Shown here in pieces: positions 18,940-26,840 of a stretch of 64,000 nucleotides of DNA (within the stretch, counting starts at the first letter, position 1; every line of letters starts with the position of its first letter). Below the pieces are notes generated by a model. It made no database searches. It was not told the DNA's origin and worked only from the letters and a program-made list of their open reading frames with translations. The position numbers were made by a program, and so were the translations under genes. The stretch is from Streptomyces sp. CB02923 (lineage in GTDB: Bacteria; Actinomycetota; Actinomycetes; Streptomycetales; Streptomycetaceae). The stretch spans positions 1,243,775 to 1,307,774 of the forward strand of contig NZ_LWKZ01000001.1 of NCBI RefSeq assembly GCF_001905005.1. Reading direction: 5' to 3'.

Positions 18940-21357
18940 ATGACTGAGCGGGCCAAGACCGAAGCCGAGGAACCTGAGCAGGGCGCCGGAACCGCGAACG
19001 GCGCCGCCACCGGCACGGCCCACCGCGGCCTGAGCGCCGCCGAGGTGGCCGAGCGGGTGGCCAGAGGCGAGGTCAACGACGTCCCCGTACGGTCCTCGCG
19101 CTCCACCGCCGACATCGTCCGCTCGAACGTCTTCACCCGCTTCAACGCCATCATCGGCGTCCTGTTCGTGATCATCCTGATCGTCGGGCCGATCCAGGAC
19201 GGCCTGTTCGGCTTCGTCATCGTCGCCAACACCGGCATCGGCATCATCCAGGAGCTGCGCGCCAAGAAGACCCTGGACAGCCTCGCCGTCATAGGCGAGT
19301 CCAAACCGTCCGTACGGCGCGACGGGCGGTCCGCCGGGATCCCCACCTCCGAGGTGGTGCTCGGCGACGTCATCGAACTCGGCCCCGGCGACAAGGTCAT
19401 CGTCGACGGCGAGGTCCTGGAGAGCGACGGCCTGGAGATCGACGAGTCGCTGCTGACCGGCGAGGCCGACCCGGTGGTCAAACAGCCCGGCGAGAAGGTG
19501 ATGTCCGGCAGCTTCGTGGTCGCCGGCGGCGGTGCGTTCACCGCCACGAAGGTCGGGCGCGAGGCGTACGCGGCGCAGCTCGCCGAAGAGGCGTCCCGCT
19601 TCACCCTCGTCCACTCCGAGCTGCGCAGCGGCATCAGCCAGATCCTCAAGTACGTGACGTGGATGATGGTGCCGACCGCCCTCGGCCTGATCCTCAGCCA
19701 CCTGTTCACGCTCAACATGGCGGGCGACGAGGCGGTCCGCCGGATGGTCGCCGGCATCGTCCCGATGATCCCCGAGGGCCTGGTCCTGCTCACCTCCGTC
19801 GCCTTCGCGATCGGCGTCATCCGGCTCGGCCGCAAACAGTGCCTGGTCCAGGAACTGCCCGCCATCGAGGGCCTGGCCCGCGTCGACGTGGTCTGCCTGG
19901 ACAAGACCGGCACGCTGACCGAGGGCGGCATGGACGTCAGCGAGCTGCGGCCGCTCGGCGGTACGGACGAGGGCCACCTCAAGCAGGTCCTCGGCGCCCT
20001 CGGCGCGTCCGACCCCCGCCCCAACGCCTCCCTCCAGGCGATCATCGACGCGTACCCGGCCGACGACGGCTGGCGGTCCGAGGACGCGCTCCCCTTCTCC
20101 TCCGCCCGCAAATACAGCGGCGCGGCCCTCGAAGACCCGGACGGCGAGCGCACCACCTGGCTGCTCGGCGCCCCCGACGTCCTGCTCCCCTCCGGCGACG
20201 ACGCACTCGCCGAGATCGACGACCTCAACGCCCAGGGCCTGCGCGTCCTCCTCCTGGCCCGCGCCGAACAGGACCTCCACGCCCCCTCCGTCGCCGACCA
20301 CGTACGCCCCACCGCCCTCATCGTCCTCGAACAGCGGCTGCGCCCCGACGCGATGGACACCCTGCGCTACTTCGAGGAGCAGGGCGTCCAGGCGAAGGTC
20401 ATCTCCGGCGACAACGCGGTCTCCGTCGGCGCGGTGGCCGGAAAACTCGGCATGCCCGGCGCCGATTCGCCCGTGGACGCGCGCAAGCTCCCCGACGACC
20501 CGGAAGAAATGGGCAAAGCGCTGGAGAGCGGCGCGGTGTTCGGCCGCGTCACACCGCAGCAGAAGCGGGACATGGTCGGAGCGCTCCAGAAGCGCGGCCG
20601 CATCGTCGCGATGACCGGCGACGGCGTCAACGACGTCCTCGCCCTCAAGGACGCGGACATCGGCGTCTCCATGGGCGCGGGCAGCGAGGCCACCAAGGCC
20701 GTCGCCCAGATCGTGCTGCTCAACAACAGCTTCGCGACGCTGCCGTCCGTCGTCGCCGAGGGCCGCCGGGTGATCGGCAACATCACCCGCGTCGCCACCC
20801 TCTTCCTCACCAAGACCGTCTACTCGGTCCTGCTCGCGGTCCTCGTCGCCTGCTGCCAGATCCCCTACCCCTACCTGCCCCGGCACCTCACGCTGCTGTC
20901 CACCCTCACCATCGGCGTCCCCGCCTTCTTCCTCGCCCTCGCCCCCAACAAGGAGCGCGCGAAACCCCACTTCGTACGGCGGGTGATGCGGTACGCGGTC
21001 CCCTCCGGCCTGATCATCGGCCTCGCCGCCTTCGCCACATACCTCCTGGCCCGCAGCCACTACACCGGCCCGGACGCCCTCCCCGCCGAAACCAGCGCGG
21101 CCACACTCACGCTGTTCCTCAGCGCCATGTGGGTCCTGGCGATCATCGCGCGCCCGTACACGTGGTGGCGCATCGGCCTGGTCCTGACCATGGGCCTCGG
21201 CTTCCTCATCGTCCTCGTCGTCCCCTGGCTCCAGAACTTCTTCGACCTGAAACTGGTGGGCACGACCATGCCGTGGACCGCCGTGGGCATCGCCGTCGCG
21301 GCAGCGGCCCTGCTGGAAATCGCGTGGCGGATCATCGGGCGGCGCTTCCCGGCGTAG
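18940..21357 (+). CDS. ctpE: P-type cation-transporting ATPase (CtpE-like)
   Basis: 805 residues, close to mycobacterial CtpE. Actuator motif LLTGEADP near 171, the M4 ion-site motif PEGL (IPEGLVLLTSVAFA), phosphorylation site DKTGTLT at D321, hinge TGDGVND at 559-565, and a C-terminal membrane bundle of about six helices. The PEGL motif and family membership favour Ca2+ uptake or export as in CtpE, but Mg2+ or another cation is possible. TAACGT lies 7 nt before the ATG, so it may be leaderless. Monocistronic, ending toward a convergent gene with hairpins between. Confidence 0.88.
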   Translation: MTERAKTEAEEPEQGAGTANGAATGTAHRGLSAAEVAERVARGEVNDVPVRSSRSTADIVRSNVFTRFNAIIGVLFVIILIVGPIQDGLFGFVIVANTGIGIIQELRAKKTLDSLAVIGESKPSVRRDGRSAGIPTSEVVLGDVIELGPGDKVIVDGEVLESDGLEIDESLLTGEADPVVKQPGEKVMSGSFVVAGGGAFTATKVGREAYAAQLAEEASRFTLVHSELRSGISQILKYVTWMMVPTALGLILSHLFTLNMAGDEAVRRMVAGIVPMIPEGLVLLTSVAFAIGVIRLGRKQCLVQELPAIEGLARVDVVCLDKTGTLTEGGMDVSELRPLGGTDEGHLKQVLGALGASDPRPNASLQAIIDAYPADDGWRSEDALPFSSARKYSGAALEDPDGERTTWLLGAPDVLLPSGDDALAEIDDLNAQGLRVLLLARAEQDLHAPSVADHVRPTALIVLEQRLRPDAMDTLRYFEEQGVQAKVISGDNAVSVGAVAGKLGMPGADSPVDARKLPDDPEEMGKALESGAVFGRVTPQQKRDMVGALQKRGRIVAMTGDGVNDVLALKDADIGVSMGAGSEATKAVAQIVLLNNSFATLPSVVAEGRRVIGNITRVATLFLTKTVYSVLLAVLVACCQIPYPYLPRHLTLLSTLTIGVPAFFLALAPNKERAKPHFVRRVMRYAVPSGLIIGLAAFATYLLARSHYTGPDALPAETSAATLTLFLSAMWVLAIIARPYTWWRIGLVLTMGLGFLIVLVVPWLQNFFDLKLVGTTMPWTAVGIAVAAAALLEIAWRIIGRRFPA

Positions 21358-21399
21358 CCGGCTTCGCCGGCGGCTTCTCCGGTACGTACGCGCGCCGCC

Positions 21400-21451
21400 G
21401 GGCAGGCCGGTGCGCGGGCAGACCACCGGCCCAGCGGTCACCGGCCTGCCC
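21400..21451. terminator. Bidirectional terminator between the P-type ATPase and sacsin-like genes
   Basis: 13-bp perfect arms (GGGCAGGCCGGTG / CACCGGCCTGCCC) around a 26-nt loop. A smaller hairpin GCCGGC-TTC-GCCGGC lies just after the ATPase stop (from about 21358). Confidence 0.65.
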
Positions 21452-21468
21452 GCACCCCCGGGCGCTCC

Positions 21469-24400
21469 CTAGTCGAACCAGCGGGCCTCCGCCAGTTCCT
21501 CCGCGCGGTCCAGGTCCTCCAGCAGGGCCGCCGCCTCGAAACGGCGGGGCCACTGGCCCGCGGCCCAGGCGAGGCCCGCGGCGACGCCCTCCAGGGTGGC
21601 CGCGTGCAGCGTGCCGTCGGGCGTCCAGCGCCAGTCGAGTTCGGTGCCGTCCTCGACGGTCAGCTCCTCGTGCTCGACGTACGACCGCGGCGTGTCCGGG
21701 CCCAGCAGCGTACGTACGGGCTCCGGGACCTCGTGCCGACCGCCCTCCGAGACCACCGGCGCCGCGAAGACCTCGCTCAGCCGCCGCACCTGGAACAGCT
21801 CCGCCAGATCCCCGGCACGCGCCGGGGTCACCGGCAGCAGCGGCAGCCCGGCGGCCAGCGGCATCAGGTCCGGAGCGTCCGCGACGACCGCCTCGGCCGC
21901 GTCCACGACCTGCACCTCGCCGTCGACGACGGCCCGCAGCTCGTCGGGGAGCGTGACCTGCTCGGGGTCCAGGTCCGCCAGCACCCCGTACAGCGCGTGC
22001 AGCTGCGCGGAGCCCACCTCCCGCGCCGGGTCCGCGAGGCGGGCCAGCAGCTCGGCCGCGCCGCCAGGCTCCTCCAGCAGCGCCGCCGCCGAGGTCCGCA
22101 CGCCGAGGGCACGCAGCACCTGGGCGTCCACGTCGCCCGCGTCCGCCGACTCGTACAGCCCCGCCAGCAGCGGGTCACCGCCCGCGGCCCGCAGACCGGC
22201 CGGCCGGCGGCCGTCCAGCACCGGGTGCCCGCGCAGCCACCACGCCGTGTACGGGCGGACCGACTCGGTCGTACCGTCCGGCAGCAGCACCCGTACGGGC
22301 GCGGTCAGCGCATCCCGCAACGGCGGCCGCGACAGCATCGCCAGCGCCTGCGGCCACGCATCGTCGTCGACCAGATCCAGGTCCCGTACGGCCACGATCT
22401 CCGTCGCGACCGGCGGCACCGGCGTCTCCGGCAGCCCGTCGAGAACGTCCTCGCACCACACGTCCACCGCATCCAGCACGCCGACGTCGTCCGGCTCGGT
22501 GAAATCGCCGTCCCGCGGCTCCAGCTCGTCCGGATCCAGCACCACGTCGGGAGCCCGTACGAGAGCGAAGCCCGCCAGCACGCCCACGGCGGTCAGCGGC
22601 TGCTCCCCCCAGCGCTCCACCAGCCCGGAATCCACCGCGGCGAGTTCACCCTCACGGATCACCCGCTCGAAATCACTCCCCGGCAACACCAGTTCGCCCG
22701 CGGGCGCCGGCTCACCGTCCTCGTCCGGCAGCGCGAGCGCCCCCAGCCACGGCTCGTCACCCGGCGCCAGGTACGCGTCCCGGACCAGACCGAGCACGGT
22801 CTCCGCCAGCTCCTCGCCGCCGAGCCCGGCCGGCTCGCCGTCGAAGCCGAAGGCGTAGTCGTCGTCCTCCGCGTCCAGGGAGTTCGCGACCGCCGCCCTC
22901 ACCTGGGGAGTCGTCAGCACGGCGCGCGGAGCCGCCGGGGTGGCGCCCAGCTTCTCCAGCAGCGGGTGCACCGCGTCCGGGTGCGCCACCTTCAGCCCCA
23001 GCCGGGCCAGCGTCCCGTGCCGCTCCGCCGCGCCGTCGCCGTCACCGGCGCTCTGCGACAGCGGCAGCAGCACCTGCCGCGGACCGATCGTCGTCCGCGC
23101 CGCCCGGCCCTCCTCACCCGCGGGCCCGGCCAGCGGCACCGGCAGTCCGCTCAGCCGCTCCGGATCCGTACCGGTCAGCGAGTCGTACAGCCGCCACCAC
23201 CACGCGGGCGACCGGTCCACGCCCGCCAGCCGGTCGACGACCTCGCCCAGCGGCACCCGGGCCACACCCAGCGCCCGCAGCTCCGGCCGCCGCTCCAGCC
23301 CGGCGGGCAGCAGGCTCGGGAACAGCTCCGCCAGCACGCGGACCGTGCCCGCCCCCGCCCCCTCGACCAGCTCGGCGTCCACCGGCCGCAGGACGTACGC
23401 GTCCTGCTCACCCCGGGCACCGCCCCAGCCGCCGCCCTCGCCCGGCGCCAGCTCGTCCGGGCCGCTCGACCCCGGCACCGCCTCCAGGGACAGCTCACCG
23501 CCCATGGCGGGCGCCGCCGCGCTCGGCAGGAACCGCACCCGCGGCAGCAGCTCCAGCACCTGCCGCCGCAGCTCGTTGTCCAGCTCCCCCTTGCCCAGCG
23601 GACCCGGTACGAGATCGATGGTCCCCGCCGACACCGGCTGCCAGCCGGCCAGCAACGACGCGTACGCCTCGGCGGCGCGCCGCACCAGGTGATCGGCGAG
23701 CGGGCCCGGCGCGACGTGGCGTCGCGTCGGCTCCAGCGGGAAAGAGGCGATCAGCAGCGCCGGCAGGCCCTGCGGCTCGTCGGTCGGGGTCGGCGCGTGC
23801 ACGACCGGCACGGTCGCCGGGCGCACCGGCGCGCCCTCCTCGTCCACCGGGACCGCCCAGGTCACCGCCCAGTGCGGACGCAGCCGCTCCTCCACCGGGC
23901 GATCGGCCAGCAGCTCCGCGTCCAGCCCGCCGCTCTCGCTCACGACGCGCCAGCGCGAGGTGCCGCGCTCACTGTCCTCGATGACGACGTACGCGCCCTC
24001 CTGGCGCCGCCTCATCTCCCGTACGCCGTCCGGACTCTCCACGACGACCTCGGACAGACCGGGCAATGTCAGCAGCAACGCGGCGTCGATACCGGCCAGC
24101 AGGCGCACCGTCAGCTCGTGCGCGGCACCGTCGCGCAGCGGCAGCACGACGGACGTGTCGTAGCCCTGCGGCGCGGAGCCCTCGGCGGGCAGCGGCAGCC
24201 GCAGCAGCGGTACGTGGCCGTCCCGGCGGCGCAGCTCGCCGCCGAGGCCGGGACTGTGCGCCGCGACCTTGCCCGCCATCTCCCGGGCCTCGGCCAGCGA
24301 CCAGCGGACGCCGCCGGTGCGGCCGATCAGCGCGGGTTCGTCGCTGACCGCGAGCACCGCCGAGAACCCGACGCCGAAGCGGCCGACGGAGACCGCGGTC

Positions 24401-24741
24401 TCGGTCTCCCGCTTGGCGGAGGCGCGCAGGGTGGCCAGCGATTCGACGCCGGTGGCGTCGATGGGGGCGCCGGTGTTGGAGGCGACCAGCACGGCGGGGT
24501 CGGTGCCGCGGGCCGGGTGCAGGGTCAGGCGCAGCCGTCCGGGTACGCCGGCGCGGGCCGCGGCGTCCGCGGCGTTCTGCGCCAGCTCCACGGCGAGCCG
24601 GTCCCGGTAGCCGCCGAGCGCGAGGTCCTCCTCGGCGTTCGCGTCCTCCCGGAACCGGGCCGGCGAGGCCGCCCAGGCATCGAGCACCCCCCGCCGCAGC
24701 CGAGCCGTCCCGAACGGATCTGCCTCTGCCGCTTCGCTCAC
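21469..24741 (-). CDS. Large sacsin-type protein with HSP90-fold (GHKL) ATPase domain
   Basis: 1090 residues. The N-terminal 250 residues form a Bergerat-fold ATPase: N box ELAQNAADA at 52-60, ASNTGAPI, and the glycine lid VGRFGVGFSAVLAVSD. This is the sacsin/HSP90 type rather than histidine kinase. The remaining 800 residues are acidic, Leu/Ala/Glu-rich and lack recognisable enzymatic motifs. Bacterial relatives are often labelled Hsp90-like chaperones; the true role is unknown. Start ATG 24741. Its upstream region holds the unusual inverted RNA-like elements, one of which (24922-25036) points at this gene. Confidence 0.85.
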   Translation of the reverse strand: MSEAAEADPFGTARLRRGVLDAWAASPARFREDANAEEDLALGGYRDRLAVELAQNAADAAARAGVPGRLRLTLHPARGTDPAVLVASNTGAPIDATGVESLATLRASAKRETETAVSVGRFGVGFSAVLAVSDEPALIGRTGGVRWSLAEAREMAGKVAAHSPGLGGELRRRDGHVPLLRLPLPAEGSAPQGYDTSVVLPLRDGAAHELTVRLLAGIDAALLLTLPGLSEVVVESPDGVREMRRRQEGAYVVIEDSERGTSRWRVVSESGGLDAELLADRPVEERLRPHWAVTWAVPVDEEGAPVRPATVPVVHAPTPTDEPQGLPALLIASFPLEPTRRHVAPGPLADHLVRRAAEAYASLLAGWQPVSAGTIDLVPGPLGKGELDNELRRQVLELLPRVRFLPSAAAPAMGGELSLEAVPGSSGPDELAPGEGGGWGGARGEQDAYVLRPVDAELVEGAGAGTVRVLAELFPSLLPAGLERRPELRALGVARVPLGEVVDRLAGVDRSPAWWWRLYDSLTGTDPERLSGLPVPLAGPAGEEGRAARTTIGPRQVLLPLSQSAGDGDGAAERHGTLARLGLKVAHPDAVHPLLEKLGATPAAPRAVLTTPQVRAAVANSLDAEDDDYAFGFDGEPAGLGGEELAETVLGLVRDAYLAPGDEPWLGALALPDEDGEPAPAGELVLPGSDFERVIREGELAAVDSGLVERWGEQPLTAVGVLAGFALVRAPDVVLDPDELEPRDGDFTEPDDVGVLDAVDVWCEDVLDGLPETPVPPVATEIVAVRDLDLVDDDAWPQALAMLSRPPLRDALTAPVRVLLPDGTTESVRPYTAWWLRGHPVLDGRRPAGLRAAGGDPLLAGLYESADAGDVDAQVLRALGVRTSAAALLEEPGGAAELLARLADPAREVGSAQLHALYGVLADLDPEQVTLPDELRAVVDGEVQVVDAAEAVVADAPDLMPLAAGLPLLPVTPARAGDLAELFQVRRLSEVFAAPVVSEGGRHEVPEPVRTLLGPDTPRSYVEHEELTVEDGTELDWRWTPDGTLHAATLEGVAAGLAWAAGQWPRRFEAAALLEDLDRAEELAEARWFD

Positions 24742-24780
24742 GTTCTCTCCCGTAGTCCGAGCCGAACTTCTCTTTCTACC

Positions 24781-24810
24781 GGGTGGGGGCGGGGGCGGGG
24801 GGCGCGGGGG
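24781..24810 (+). other. G-quadruplex-forming motif
   Basis: Runs of 3, 5, 5, 6 and 5 G separated by 1-3 nt in 30 bp, about 40-70 bp upstream of the sacsin-like start codon. On the reverse strand the transcript would carry the C-rich complement, so any quadruplex would be in the template-side DNA. Confidence 0.5.
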
Positions 24811-24921
24811 TACGGCCTTGTGGGTGTGGGCGTCTGGCGTCTATGGCCCGGTGGGGTGCGCGCGTTTGCGCGGTCGGCCCGGTGGGGGTGGGCGTTGTGC
24901 GCGTGGGGTCCGGTGGGTGGG

Positions 24922-25036
24922 GGGCTCGGGCCCACGCAGGGGTCACTCCTCGACACCGTGTACGTCAACGGCGAAAACATAGTGAACCCAGATACCCGGC
25001 TGCTCTGCGGGGAGACCCCTGCGTGGACCCGAGCCC
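24922..25036 (-). ncRNA. Candidate structured RNA element, copy 1
   Basis: A 69-bp core (24945-25013) is enclosed by a 23-bp inverted repeat (24922-24944 with 25014-25036). On the reverse strand all 23 pairs form, one being G.U; on the forward strand that pair is C.A. Inside the core, CGCCGT and ACGGTG form a 6-bp hairpin with one G.U. The core is 64/69 identical to copy 2, which has a different but equally paired closing stem. The element lies 180 nt upstream of the sacsin-like start and on its strand, so it may be its leader, an independent small RNA, or a mobile hairpin element. No known family recognised. Confidence 0.5.
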
Positions 25037-25074
25037 GGCCGGATTGCGGCTCTCCCGCCATCGTGGCTCACATA

Positions 25075-25095
25075 CCCCTGCGCGCAGCGCAGGGG
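25075..25095. repeat. GNA-triloop hairpin 1
   Basis: 9-bp perfect stem CCCCTGCGC / GCGCAGGGG with a GCA loop. Confidence 0.7.
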
Positions 25096-25110
25096 CCGGG
25101 GCCGCGTCCA

Positions 25111-25125
25111 CCGCGCGCAGCGCGG
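25111..25125. repeat. GNA-triloop hairpin 2
   Basis: 6-bp perfect stem CCGCGC / GCGCGG with a GCA loop, followed by GGCGGCTGGGCC, which recurs 27 bp later after hairpin 3. Confidence 0.7.
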
Positions 25126-25134
25126 CGGCTGGGC

Positions 25135-25155
25135 CCGCCACGCGGAGCGTGGCGG
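25135..25155. repeat. GNA-triloop hairpin 3
   Basis: 9-bp perfect stem CCGCCACGC / GCGTGGCGG with a GGA loop. Confidence 0.7.
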
Positions 25156-25306
25156 CTGGGCCAGGCATGCCATGAGGTACGCACCCACCGCCGGGTGACG
25201 CCATGGCCGTCCCCGCCTCCACCCCGTGAGCCTCACCACGTGGTGGGCGGGCACGGGGGTGATCGAAGAATTCCCCCCAGCTGGCCGCAGTCGCCAAACG
25301 ACCTGA

Positions 25307-25413
25307 GGGGGTGCGTAGGGGGCCATCCCCGCAGAGCAGCCGGGTATCTGGGTTCACGATGTAGTCACCGTTGCCGTACACGGTGTCGAGGAGTTGGCCC
25401 CCTGCGCGCCCCC
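25307..25413 (+). ncRNA. Candidate structured RNA element, copy 2
   Basis: The same 69-bp core in opposite orientation (25326-25394), closed by its own 19-bp stem (25307-25325 with 25395-25413). On the forward strand all 19 pairs form with two G.U; on the other strand these are C.A. The internal hairpin is CACCGT / ACGGTG, where copy 1 has G.U in place of A.U. The flanking stem differs in sequence from copy 1 yet keeps pairing, a sign of selection on structure. It is transcribed away from copy 1, toward the end of the DUF3027 gene. Confidence 0.5.
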
Positions 25414-25456
25414 GCCCCCAGGAACCACACAATGCGACCCGCGCGCCAGCGAACCC

Positions 25457-25473
25457 CTCGCGCGAAGCGCGAG
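25457..25473. repeat. GNA-triloop hairpin 4
   Basis: 7-bp perfect stem CTCGCGC / GCGCGAG with a GAA loop; its apex GCGAAGC is the well-known ultra-stable DNA mini-hairpin sequence. Confidence 0.7.
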
Positions 25474-25553
25474 ACGCCCACCCCCAGGGCGTGACCCCGC
25501 GAACCAGGCCCACCCCGCCCGGGGTACATCGTCGGCCGCGCCTCCGTAACGGC

Positions 25554-26486
25554 TCAGCTGTGGCCGAACTCTTCGCCCGGCCCGGTCTCCTCCACAGACC
25601 CCCCCGTGCGATCGGGCCGCAGCGCAAACGGATCGACGACGGTCTCGTCGATGACCGGCGGCGCCGGCCGCGGAGGCTTCGGCATGACGGCCGCCTCGGA
25701 GTGGCCCCCGCAGCCGAAGCCGAGGGAGACGACGTGGCCGTCCGCGGGTCCGAATTCGTTGGCGCAGATGCCGAAGGCCTGCCGCAGGGAGCCGGCCAGC
25801 GGGACCAGGAAGCCGCAGGAGAGGCAGTTGGCGGGGGCGGCCTGGGCCATCGCGGTCTTGGGGCCGTACTCCTCTTCCCAGCGGTCCGCCGCGGCGTGCA
25901 GCCCATGGCGGGAGAGGACGCGGGAGCGTCCCATGCCCAGCTCGTCGGCGACCGCGGCGATGCTGCCGCGGGTGGTCGTCTCGGGCTGGGCCGCGGGCGA
26001 GCCGGGCTCGACATCGGCGTCCTCGGCGTCGGCGAGCTCGGTGACGCCCGCCGGGACCGGCTCTCCGCCCGTCCCGGTGCCCTCCGCGGCCTCCCGGACC
26101 GCTTCGTGGCCGGGTTCGAGCCGGATGTCTTCCGCCTCGGTGGGGAGGAGGTCGCCGGGGCCCATGTCACCGGGTCGCAGCCGCTCGCTCCACGGCACCC
26201 ATTCGGGGGCCAGCAGCGCGTCGGGGCCGGGCAGCAGGACGCTCTCGTCGAGGGTGACGTGTTTGGCGCGGGAGGCGCGGGCGACGGTCACGGCCCAGCG
26301 CCAGCCCCGGTAGCCGGCCTCTTTGCATTCGAACAGGTGCGTGACGACCCGGTCCCCGTCGACGACGGCGTCGACGTGTTCGCCGACCGTTCCCGGCGCC
26401 GCGGCCTCCTCGGCCGCAGCGCGGGCAAGGTCGACCGCCTCGGCGCACAGGCGGTCCGGGGTACGGCTTCGCATCGCAGCACTCAC
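25554..26486 (-). CDS. DUF3027 domain-containing protein
   Basis: 310 residues of an actinobacterial family of unknown function. The N-terminal domain (RTPDRLCAEAVDLARAAAEE, then FECKEAGYRGWRWAVTVARA) and a GDMGPGDLLPTE segment are followed by an acidic/proline-rich linker. The C-terminal part may bind zinc (CLSC near 230, then GICANEF and GFGCGGHSE). Start GTG 26486 gives MSAAMRSRTPD, the usual N-terminus, with a GAGAGA purine stretch upstream; the frame is open further but unlike the family. Divergent from the MFS gene across 354 bp. Confidence 0.82.
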   Translation of the reverse strand: MSAAMRSRTPDRLCAEAVDLARAAAEEAAAPGTVGEHVDAVVDGDRVVTHLFECKEAGYRGWRWAVTVARASRAKHVTLDESVLLPGPDALLAPEWVPWSERLRPGDMGPGDLLPTEAEDIRLEPGHEAVREAAEGTGTGGEPVPAGVTELADAEDADVEPGSPAAQPETTTRGSIAAVADELGMGRSRVLSRHGLHAAADRWEEEYGPKTAMAQAAPANCLSCGFLVPLAGSLRQAFGICANEFGPADGHVVSLGFGCGGHSEAAVMPKPPRPAPPVIDETVVDPFALRPDRTGGSVEETGPGEEFGHS

Positions 26487-26840
26487 AAGAATCGATTCTC
26501 TCTTCCACGCCGTCTCACGAGTGCGCCAGCCGGAGCTGTCCTGTCCTGTCCGGACGACCGGCGTGCCGGGGCGGGCGGAGCGGACCTGGGGACCGCGTCG
26601 ACGTCCGCGCCCGGTCATCTCGGTCGAGCGCACCTCTTACGAACCATTCTGCGGGATCGCGGCAAGGCGCGCGGCCAAGGACGACCGCCGGTGGCGCGCT
26701 ACACACGCTACCCCTTCAACGGTGTACGACCCCTCGCCGGGAGCGGCAAATGTCACCGGCAGCGTCCGGCGGCCGTGCGGTCCGGCGCGACAGGCCCCGG
26801 AAAGAGCCATGTCCCGGGCGAGTTGGGGCACTATTGCTGC
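26487..26840. other. 354-bp divergent intergenic region
   Basis: Shared upstream region of the DUF3027 gene (reverse) and the MFS gene (forward). It contains GTCCTGTCCTGTCC short repeats and a CACTAT box in front of the MFS start. No gene, clear operator or terminator seen. Confidence 0.5.
26829..26834 (+). promoter_or_regulatory. -10-like CACTAT before the MFS start
   Basis: CACTAT then 6 nt then GTG (26841), the leaderless spacing seen at other genes here; weaker match to TANNNT. Confidence 0.35.

Larger units (their letters stand above)
24742..25553. other. 812-bp structured non-coding region
   Basis: Between the sacsin-like gene and the stop of the DUF3027 gene. From left to right: a G-run block (24781-24810), a small CGCGC-GTTT-GCGCG hairpin (about 24860), RNA-like element 1 (24922-25036), three GNA-loop hairpins (25075-25155), a 12-bp palindrome CACCACGTGGTG (25234-25245), RNA-like element 2 (25307-25413) and a fourth GNA-loop hairpin (25457-25473). 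Long open frames cross it on both strands but look like high-GC shadows. Confidence 0.7.

Noticed and set aside
18637..21441. 934-codon reverse frame opposite the P-type ATPase
   Set aside because: Gly/Asp/Val-rich mirror of a clear coding gene; a shadow.
24945..25394. Both 69-bp copies can be read as a peptide with DTVY.NG..IVNPDTRLLCG
   Set aside because: Three of the codons that differ are non-synonymous, there is no start codon or ribosome site, and the flanking stems covary, so structure explains the pattern better than coding.
24922..25413. Insertion sequence or MITE ends
   Set aside because: The enclosing inverted repeats differ between copies while the cores are conserved, the reverse of transposon ends. 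No transposase or target duplication seen.
21604..25494. 1296-codon open frame on the forward strand
   Set aside because: It runs antisense to the sacsin-like gene and has Arg/Gln/His-rich composition typical of high-GC shadow frames, with no domain.
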